DNA of 64,000 nt, taken from NCBI GenBank assembly GCA_949825065.1, contig OX463841.1:18360479-18424478 (forward strand), in the 5' to 3' direction. Shown one piece after another: positions 1 to 8,700 of the stretch. The position numbers and the translations under genes are program-made. Source of the stretch: Odontocerum albicorne (taxonomy: Eukaryota > Arthropoda > Insecta > Trichoptera > Odontoceridae). Below the pieces are notes generated by a model. The model saw only the letters and a program-made list of their open reading frames with translations, did not search any database and was not told the origin of the DNA. Every line of letters starts with the position of its first letter. The first letter of the stretch is position 1.

Positions 1-132
1 TTTGACAAACGTCACCAAATATTATTTGATTTTAACAAACTGCCAAATTTTTGATTATTTGTAACAAGATGTATTAATTTGTTATTATTGTTAGTTTTAT
101 GTTGCCCGCGGGCCGTAGTTTGGAGACCCCTG
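1..132. mobile_element. hAT element, terminal part (enters window truncated)
   Basis: The segment ends in GGCCGTAGTTTGGAGACCCC followed by TG at 132, the reverse of the CAGGGGTCTCCAAACT-type terminus common in non-autonomous hAT transposons. The other end lies outside the window. Bases 1-100 recur in inverted orientation near 36436-36535, so the body belongs to a dispersed repeat. No coding sequence is visible. Confidence 0.6.
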
Positions 133-160
133 GTCTAAATCAAAGACTATAGTTCGACAA

Positions 161-350
161 TTCTAGGATGAGTCCTGTGACAGCTCACAAATTTGCCCCA
201 ATACAACCTTATGTAATGTATTTACCTAAATAACTTGCTATTTATTAGAATCGAGCCTTAGTTGATAAAATAATTTAAATTACTAAACATCGTTACAAAG
301 TTGTATTGGGGCAAATTTGTGAACTGTCGCGGGACCATGCTACATTTTCT
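161..350. repeat. Foldback MITE with about 45-bp inverted ends
   Basis: The left arm (GTCCTGTGACAGCTCACAAA... near 171) and the right arm, read on the other strand, share the core ACAAATTTGCCCCAATACAA, so the unit can fold on itself. A one-armed relative lies at 36286-36845. No protein-coding potential is seen. The superfamily is unknown. Confidence 0.65.
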
Positions 351-539
351 CTAATATATATATTATGATTTTTGGCAGCTGAGTTTTGTGATTGTATTTT
401 TTTAAGGTAAGTCATTGTCAGGAATGATGCAAAATTTTTTCTCAACATCAATAAATTACTTACAAAACTTTACAGTTGTCTGCCTGACTATATAGTGATA
501 CATTATTTACAAGACTACAGTTGAAGAGTTCATCTTCGG

Positions 540-1655
540 AAACAGTATAAGCCGATAACCAGCACAATCAAGGTTAGACACTGGGGGTGGTTGAGGATGC
601 TGCTTGGTAGCTGGCCAAATACCACAAAATTTACGATTGTTAGTAAAAAAAGTACAGACGAGGTTACCTTTTATATAAATAATGAAATCGTTCCACGATT
701 TCAACAATATAAATATCTGGGATGCTGGCTGAATGATCAATGGGAACTAGTCTCAAAAGATCAAAGTTATAGTGAAGATCAGCGGCGGCTGGTCTAGAGG
801 TGTGTTGGTGCGCTGAACCGGAGAAATAATTTGCAATAATTAAATTATATATTCGCAAACATGACAAATATTTGTATAGATTAAATATGTATAAGAATAC
901 TGACAAATAGTATGAGGATTTTTATTTAAGTGAAAAAAATTTCAAATAAAATTTTAAAAAATGTTCCTTTCAAACTGACCGGCCAAGTTTGCCAATACTA
1001 CCGGAGCGATCACCAATACGCACCAGACGGAAACGTAAATTCATATACGCCAGACAGAGATGAACAGTAAACCGTAAGACAGCGATATTTCATATTCGCT
1101 GAGCGTCTCGAGGTGCGTTGGTGCTCAGCGGACCTCGAGACCAGCCGCTGCTGGTGTAGATAGCACGAAGTTGCTTTAAAATACTGGATTTCCTCATGTA
1201 ACACGGATTTCAATACCGACTGATGTATGCGAATTTTGCGTTGCTACATATTTTTCATACTTCTCTATGGTGTTGAAGCATGGACACTTCTTGGGTCACC
1301 ACAAAGGAACTATAAGCTTTTGAAATTTATTGCCATAATAGAATGCTGCGAGTCTCATGGGTTGACAAAGTTTGTAATTATATCTTGAAAAGTATGAATA
1401 ATGATCGATAAATATAATCCGCTATCAAAAGGAGAAAGTCTGAGTACTTTGGATATATAATAAGAGGAGAAAATATGAAATCCTTCAGCTAATATTGCAG
1501 GGGAAAATTCAAGACAGAAGTGCTAGAAGAAGGTGCAACTCACGGTTGACGAACTTACATGAGTGGTTTCATTGAGGTACCATATCTATTCAGAGCTGCT
1601 TCCTCAAAAGTCAAGATAGCCATGATGATCGCAAACATCAGAAGAAGAGAGAATT
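540..1655 (+). pseudogene. Degenerate non-LTR retrotransposon RT C-terminal region
   Basis: Scattered frames keep the post-catalytic region of an insect endonuclease/reverse-transcriptase LINE. Near 700 there is YKYLGCWLNDQWE. Near 1265 there is a worn version of the LLYGVEAWTL block. Near 1440 there is EYFGYIIRGE, and near 1595-1655 KVKIAMMIANIRRRE. Stops and frame changes are frequent. A short inverted repeat (780-830 against 1100-1150) suggests local rearrangement. It resembles the family at 26400-27115. It is a dead fragment lying upstream of the OSTC exon, probably in that gene's intron. Confidence 0.65.
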
Positions 1656-1964
1656 TTTAAAGATGATTGACGTATTTTATAAAAAAAATAAGTCAATGTA
1701 TTGTAAAAAAATACAAACAAAAAGGTATCACTTGTCAAAGGTGTCGTGTAAGGATATATTGTTAATAGTTTCAACCTGTTTCATTATTAAAATGGATGGA
1801 CACCCACAAAGTTACCAAATCTATTCACCTACAAAGTAAAAAATATTTGAGAGAAACCAGATATTATGTTATCGAAAATTGTTAACATTGGGTCTCAGGA
1901 AGTTATAATAAATACACCATGTTGTTGCTTATTTCTTTCAATATAATGTAAAATTCTTTTTCAG

Positions 1965-2275
1965 GTATAATATTCGATGTTATTGTCGAACCTCCAAGTG
2001 TTGGATCAACTACAGATGAACATGGCCATTCCCGTCCTGTCGCCTTCATGCCTAACAGAGTCAACGGACAGTACATCATGGAGGGGCTCGCATCCAGCTT
2101 CCTTTTCTCCATGGGAGGACTAGGCTTTATCATCCTAGACAGAACTCACAATCCGTCCACTCCTAAACTAAATAGAATCTTACTCATTTCTGTTGGTTTC
2201 ATTTGCATTCTGCTATCTTTCTTTACCACTTGGATATTCATGCGTATGAAATTACCAGGATATTTGCAATCCTAA
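1965..2275 (+). CDS. OSTC: Oligosaccharyltransferase complex subunit OSTC, last exon
   Basis: This is the terminal coding exon of OSTC (DC2), a small ER membrane subunit of the translocon-bound oligosaccharyltransferase that N-glycosylates nascent proteins. A TTTTTCAG acceptor precedes 1965. The exon starts in phase 1 (one base of a Gly codon comes from the previous exon) and runs 103 codons to TAA at 2273-2275. Diagnostic stretches are [50 protein letters not shown] and the C-terminal [12 protein letters not shown]. Two hydrophobic segments match TM2 and TM3 of the family. The N-terminal exon, about 46 residues in known OSTC proteins, was not found in 1-1964 and probably lies left of the window. 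The frame is intact, so the gene looks functional. Assignment is very secure. Confidence 0.95.
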
Positions 2276-3820
2276 GTTATATTTTATGATACATAAACGG
2301 ACCCGAGTTAGAAACATTTTTTTTTCTGTCTCTTTTTTATTTACTTATTATTTTTAAATGAAATATTTGTAAAAGTTGTTCTTTTTATTCTACAATATTG
2401 AGAATGAAAACTTTAGATGTGATCATTAAATGATTTACTTTTTGTATGAGTTATTAAGAAATGTGATGTAAATTAATGTTGAAGTATCTCTTTCTTAGGA
2501 TCATATGATCACAGTCTTAATATTTTCTTTCATGTCACAAATTATTTTTTAAATTAGAAAGAGTATATTTGATTATTCATTGGCTTTTGCTTTCATTTTT
2601 GTTATTAAATTTTCATTTTAATGTAGATGTTTAATGTAAATGCTCTAGTAAATGTTTTCCAAGTAAAAATATTGCATACAAAGATGAATTTTTTATAAAG
2701 GTCACAAAATTGAACAATCATAAAATAAAAAAAGTTAAGTGTATGCATATTTATTGGATGTCACAAAATTAGACCATATTTTTGGATTGATACCTGTACT
2801 CTACACACAAGTTTTCGTCTTTGAAGCATTATATAGTGTTGATATTTCCATCATTCCTCTGAATATAGCATTAGTGAGAGAAAAAAAGTATCATAAACAT
2901 GCTAGTTTTATTCATAGAAGTCACAAGCTTGTCTCAAAAATCGTACTAAATATTAGTAACTACTTGTTTAATTATATGTCTCAAACTGAACTAAAAATAA
3001 TCAAATCCTTGTAGCAAAAGATTGTCAAATCACTCAAATACTAAGTTTTGTACAATGGCTTAAGATTGTGTACATCTTCACGGTTGCATATGTATGTCTT
3101 CATGGTTATGTACATCTTCAGGGTTGTATAGATTTTTGTTTATAGCGAGAACCTTTTCAGAATTGGAAATATTTATTTTCTTTTTATTGAAAAAACCCTA
3201 CATGTTAAGGATAAAAAAAAGCAAGTACTGATTAAAGTTTAAATATGTTTTTTAATTGAATTTTTTAAGTATAAATACATTTACATAAATAAATACATAT
3301 GAGTAATGACATTTGAGTTTCTATTTTGAGTATTTTTGGTTTCCTTATTTACATCCACTTCCTATAATTACAGCCGTATTCGGAAAGCACTGCAACAAAC
3401 AAAAAAAACATAAAATTATACACAAATCAAAACTATATTTTCTCTCAAAATGTATCGTAATAAAGAGTAGCTACACTTTTATTGTAGTCAATAATATCAT
3501 TTTGCAGTTTTAACAGAAATGTTCTTCAAATTTATTATAAAGAAAGATATTAAACCTGACCAGAAAACATAGATTTTTTTTTTTGTGAAAGTCAAATGTA
3601 CTGCTTGGTCACAGAAGTAATCTACAAAAAATTTGTTCAAGAAACATAATAAAAAATTTGTTAGAGGCGTCCTCACAAATTTGTGTTCTTGTGGCTCTAG
3701 ATGTACCTAGTGTTATGACATGGTATAACTAGAGTAACATTTTACTAAAATTTTGGTAATAAATGGTTCAATTATAATTATTCAATTTCCGCAATGAAAA
3801 TGTATAATTCAAGTCAACCA
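2276..3820. other. OSTC 3' UTR and AT-rich intergenic DNA
   Basis: No gene is seen. The first part is the 3' UTR of OSTC; an AATAAA-like hexamer occurs near 2722 but the cleavage site cannot be placed. Around 3060-3125 a short motif (TGTACATCTTCA, then a GGTT-type sequence) recurs imperfectly. The rest is low-complexity A/T sequence. Confidence 0.6.
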
Positions 3821-3834
3821 CTTGACAGTTTTGC

Positions 3835-3985
3835 CCGATCAGGACTCGGGAACGAAGTTTCTTTTTAAACTGACGAGCCCGAGTCTCGTTCGAGCAAATT
3901 TTGTTTCGACTTGTTGGGAGTGTTTCTCCCGAGCGTCGTTTGGACAGATCTTGTTTCAACTTGTTTTCTCCGAACGGAATACATT
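3835..3985. repeat. Imperfect tandem duplication of about 50-60 bp
   Basis: Two related blocks, each ending in TTGTTTC(G/A)ACTTGTT (near 3900 and 3950) and containing CCCGAG..TCGTT, follow each other just before the truncated 5' edge of the LINE at 4010. The block is richer in G+C than its surroundings. Its function is unknown. Confidence 0.45.
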
Positions 3986-4009
3986 TTCGTATAGAATTTA
4001 TTCGTCCAC

Positions 4010-4795
4010 AGAAGACCTGCAAAATAGTCTGGAAAGGTGGAGAAGAATCTTGGAGGACAATGGATTGAGACTGAGCAGAAAGAAAACAGAGTATCTGTAC
4101 CTACCATTCGAGAACACAAATGCTGTCACTCCCGTAATGCAAATGGATGGAGAAACATTACCAAATTGTAACTCCTTTAAGTATCTTGGGTCACTCATCA
4201 TAGCGATGGAGGATGTGCAGCAGATGTAACACATAGAATTAGTGTGGGATGGATGAAGTTTAGATCAATGACTAGGGAGTTAGGGAGTTCTATGTGATCC
4301 GAAAATGCCAGAAAAGTTAAAAGGAAAAGCATACCAAACGATTGTCAGACTCGCACTCCTCTATGGCTCCGAATGCTGGACGATGTATAACTCTTACTCT
4401 AGGCGACTAGAAACTGCTGAAATGCGCATGCTAAGATGGTCAGCTGGTGTGTCCCTAAGAGACAAAATAAAAAGCTCACGCATTCACGGAAGCCTAGGAG
4501 TTACAGACATCAACAGCAAGATGGAGGAGAGGCGATTGAGATGGTATAGGCACGTTGGACGCAGAGCACCCGATCAAATTGTGAACCAGGCAATCTCCAT
4601 GGATCTTCCTCGAATAACAACCAGAGGAAGACCAAAGAATTCATGGGTGGTGCAAAAAGATAACCTGATGCAGAGGCACGGCCTGAGGGACGTAGTCCGG
4701 GACAGAAGAGCATACAACCTGAGGACGGGGAGAGCTGACCCCAACAGTCTTCGCAGATAATGAGTTGGGATGGAGCCAGGGAGAAGACAGTTCGT
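4010..4795 (+). pseudogene. 5'-truncated LINE, reverse transcriptase thumb/C-terminal part (family B)
   Basis: The fragment starts just after the RT catalytic FADD motif, at EDLQNSLERWRRILEDNGL. It continues with GETLPNCNSFKYLGSLI. After a frame change near 4230-4305 it gives KLKGKAYQTIVR, LLYGSECWTMY, RRLRWYRHVGRRAPDQIV and GRPKNSWVVQKDNLMQRHG, with a stop at 4760. A longer relative lies on the minus strand at 24560-25690 and a worn one at 60480-60700. Upstream RT motifs and the endonuclease are absent, so this copy is dead on arrival. Confidence 0.8.
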
Positions 4796-5279
4796 CATTG
4801 TGTTACGTGGTTAATTCATTGACAAATTTATTGCTTTGGTTTTAAGCCCTGTTTTCAGATGCGATCAGGCAGATTGGTAGTAATTATTATACAGTTTTTA
4901 ATCATATGGATTACATATAAGAAATGTAAATACCGCCTTCTAACATTTCTGCCTCAAATAGCAATACAACTTGTGTACAGCTTTAGCAAACAATTTTTTT
5001 TTCTCTAAGCCAATTAATTCCTCACTCATTTTCTTCTCCCAGTTTACCTCTACTCCCGACCTCCTTAGATTTTGCACATTGTTTAAAAGCTTCCGTCATA
5101 GTCTAACATGTGGCATGTTTCCTCATTGTTAGGATTGCATCTTTGTTGAAAGTGTTGACTGAAATCTGTTTACATACATCATGCCGTTTCACTTTCAGAC
5201 TTTCCTATTGCAACACACATCTTCGCTTTTTCTACATCCATTTTCCATCGGCGAACATGGCCATCCACACTCATCTTTG
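4796..5279. other. AT-rich intergenic DNA
   Basis: No gene or clear repeat was recognised. The final exon of the CIB1-like gene could lie here on the minus strand if its last visible exon is spliced at 5504; I could not identify it. Confidence 0.4.
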
Positions 5280-5385
5280 TACTTCTTCCCAGTGTCATGT
5301 CAGGTCCCCCCAACGTTGAATATCACCTGAGAGTAGACATCTTTGTCCCCGGCAGCCCGAAAAAATGTAGTTTGTACCTTATATT
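5280..5385 (-). repeat. LINE 3' fragment (family C)
   Basis: Read on the minus strand, this matches the end of the element at 26400-27115: the coding text [21 protein letters not shown], then a stop and GACACTGGGAAGAAG. It is a short insertion in or just after the 3' end of the CIB1-like gene. Confidence 0.6.
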
Positions 5386-5504
5386 GAAATATTGTAAGAG
5401 CCTGTTTCTTGAGATGGGAGCTGTGGTCCCCATTATGAACTACCGAAAAGGACCTATCTTCCAATTATTTTGAAGAACTATATTTTGTTAAAAATTAAAC
5501 TTAC

Positions 5505-5706
5505 TGTGAAAAATCTGAGCTCTTATCAATAATGTGTTCAAACTCGGCAAAAGACAATGCCCCATCATCATCTAGATCAGCTTCATCCAATAAATTCCGT
5601 ATCAAATGTTGCATTTCTGAATCACTCAATCTTTGCTGTGTTCCACACAGCCTCTCAATCACTTGTCGCAGATCTGATACTCCTAACATATCATCTCCAT
5701 CAAAAT
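5505..5706 (-). CDS. CIB1: CIB1-like exon 4 (EF-hands 3 and 4)
   Basis: A TTTTACAG acceptor precedes 5706. The exon encodes both canonical EF loops, DFDGDDMLGVSD and DLDDDGALSFAE, and ends at IDKSSDFS. The edge CA|GTAAGTTT is a consensus donor, and CIB1 proteins normally continue after this point with SFKIVL-like residues. A further exon is therefore expected; an alternative is termination at the overlapping TAA. Confidence 0.9.
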
Positions 5707-8700
5707 CTGTAAAAAAAACCATCAAAAGTAAACTACATTTTGTACTTGAAGAAAAAAACATAAAATTCTTAATTGTGCATTTATCAGGAGCAAAAATTCA
5801 AAAAGTTTGTGATAAAATACAATTTTAAGTAAATAATATTTTTTTATTCCATTTCACACCAAAACAAGATGTAACACATCGATCAATAAGTCCCGAGACT
5901 AACCAACAGATGGCGCCTCTAATAACAAATCCATACCATTATCAGTTAATACCAGCCTTTAGAAGTTATGTCTCAAACTTTCATGACATTCCGACATTGT
6001 GTCATTGAGTTCCAGTGGTTTTAGTGATGCTATTTTCAAAACAATTGAAAAAACCGAATTTCGTGTGTTGATAAAACATTGCTTTTTAATGGGAAAAAAT
6101 ACCGTTCAAACCCAGCGATGGCTTGAAAAGTGTTATCCGGGCTCTGCTCCGTCAAAAACAACCATTTGTCGGTGGTATGCTGATTTCAAACGCGGTCGTA
6201 CAGACACAAATGATGCTGAACGCTCTGGTCGTCCAAATGAGGCTGTTACACCAGAAAACATTAAAAAAAAAACCCTCAAAATCGTGATGGAAAATCGCAA
6301 AGTAAAGTTGCGTGAGATAGCTGACATCCTGAAGATATCATTTGGTAGTGTTTACACTATTTTGCATGAACATTTGGTCATGAAAAAGCTTTTTTCGAAA
6401 TGAGTGCCGCGTTTGCTCACAATGGAACAGAAACAACAACGCATCTATAATTCAGAGCGCTGTTTGGCACTGTTTACGCTAAATAAACGGGAATTTTTGC
6501 ATCTGTATGTGACAATGGATGAAACTTGGATCCACCACTATACTCAGGAATCAAATCGGCAGTCAGCTGAGTGGAGAGCAGCCGGTGAAAGTCGTCCGAA
6601 GCGACCAAAAACTCAACAGTCGGCCGGGAAGGTTATGGCCTCTGTATGTTGGGATGCGCATGGTATAATATTCATCGATCACCTTGAAAAGGGAAAAACC
6701 ATCAATAGCGAATATTACATAGCGTTATTGGAGCGTTTGAAGTCAAAAATTGCAAAAAAACGGCCCCATATGAAGAAGAAAAAAGTTCTCTTTCATCAGG
6801 ACAATGCACCATATCACAAGTCGATGGTAACGATGGCCAAATTGCATGAGTTGAACTTCGAATTGCTTCCGCACCCACCGTATTCTCCAGATTTGGCCCC
6901 CAGCGACTATTGGCTGTTCGCAGACCTTCAAAAGATGCTCCAGGGAAAGAGATTTGGCTCCAATGAAGAAGTGATTGCCGAAACTAATGCCTATAGTATT
7001 TCTCACGACCAGATGGATTTTACTTTCGACATGTTGGCTACACTTCTGCGTAGCCTGACCCTTCCCCTCCGCAACGAGACCGGTTCGAGGTCAGTACGTT
7101 GAGAAGTGTCGACGCGACAACACGTTTCGTGAAAAATGTCAATCCAATCTCCCGCCAAGTGCGAAATAAATAATGCCGGAGAGTTTTTGAGGCGCTGCAA
7201 ACTCCATGGAGATGAATTTCTCCGCTCCATCGTTACTGGAGATGAAACTTGGGTTACACACTACACGCCTGAAACCAAAAGGCAGTCTCAACAGTGGTGT
7301 CACACCTCTTCACCCTACGCCAAAAAGTTCAAAACCACAATTTCAGCCAAGAAAATCATGGCATCCGTGTTTTGGGACTGTCAAGGCATAATTTTAATTG
7401 AATATATGCCTCAAGGGGAGACCATCAACTCTGCAAGATACTGTGAGACCCTAAAAAAATTGCGGAGGGCGATTCAGAACAAGAGGAGAGGCATGCTGAC
7501 AAAGGGAGTCTGCCTGCTGCACGACAATGCCAGACCACACACGGCCAACGCCACGAAGGAACTGCTCGCCTCGTTTAAATGGGATGTCCTGAACCATCCC
7601 GCGCATTCCCTTGACCTAGCACCTTCAGATTACTATCTCTTTACCTCCCTGAAGCTGCACATGGGTGGAAAAAGGTTTTCAACCGATGAGGAGGTAAAGG
7701 AGGAGATGGAGAAGTGGACGGAGGGGTTGGCGGGAAACTACTTCGAGGAAGGCATCAAGTTGATACCCCGCTTCACTACCTGCATTGAGAGGAATGGCGA
7801 CTATGTCGAAAAATAGCTTACATATGTACTACGGTAACCACGTAATTTTTTTGTTTAAATAAAAAAATTGTAACCTACAAAAATTCAGTACACTTACTTT
7901 CTAAATATGCCTCGTAGACGGCTGGCATAGAAAAGTTAGGAAAGCGTTGGAATGAATGTATGGCTCTTGAAGGAGACTATGTTGATGAATAAAGAAGAAT
8001 TTTAGCAAACAAATATTGTTTTAGTGGTTAGTCCCGGGACATATTGATCGATGTGTTATGTACTTGTATTATTGAATGTTTATATAGAGAAAATTGCACT
8101 CGACTATTAACTAATCCAGAGCATATGTCGACAACTCGTTTTATTGAGACTATGGCATATTTAATTATTTGTCCTATAAAATCTCAGTTTTAAAAATAAG
8201 TTGGAAATAAATATAAATTAAAGTATAAATAACATGCACATATCTTCAAACTTAAATATTAATGACAGAATGAATTATAAATTAAACTGGATAATTATGT
8301 AACCTTTTGGTAAATTAACATATGTAGAATGCAATGATTAGCAAAAGCTTCCAGTCGTTATGAAATCAAAATCGAAAGCTTTTAAGTTTGTCTGGATGAA
8401 GGATGATTGATATAGACTTCTGTACAAAGAATAAAAAATCTAGTTTTCAACCATTACCGACAAATGGTTGTTTTCGACGGAGCAGATCCCGAATAACACT
8501 TTTCAAACCATCGCTGAGTTTGAACAGTGTTTTTTCCCCTTAAAAAGCAATGTTTTATATCAACACACGAAATTCGTTTTTTTCCATTGTTTTGAAAATA
8601 GCAAAAGTAGCATCACTAAAACCACTGTAACTCAATGACACAATGTCGGAATGTCATGAAAGTTTGACACGTAACTTCTAAAGGTTGGTACTAACTGAGA

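Larger units (their letters stand above)
5874..8056 (+). mobile_element. Mariner A (D,D34D), interrupted by a second mariner
   Basis: A TA-flanked element lies in CIB1 intron 3. Its ends are near-perfect inverted repeats starting ACACATCGATCAATAAGTCC, with TA duplications at 5872-5873 and 8057-8058. Its transposase frame (6044 onward) carries a one-codon nonsense change and is split by mariner B at about 6999-7914. The 3' coding end (ECMALEGDYVDE, stop near 7990) and the right terminus follow the insertion. Without the insert it would be about 1.27 kb, the usual mariner size. Confidence 0.88.

Noticed and set aside
1010..1213. 67-codon minus-strand frame
   Set aside because: It falls within the degraded LINE and its inverted repeat; it is a shadow frame.
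3313..3513. 66-codon plus-strand frame
   Set aside because: No motif, A/T-rich, no splice context.
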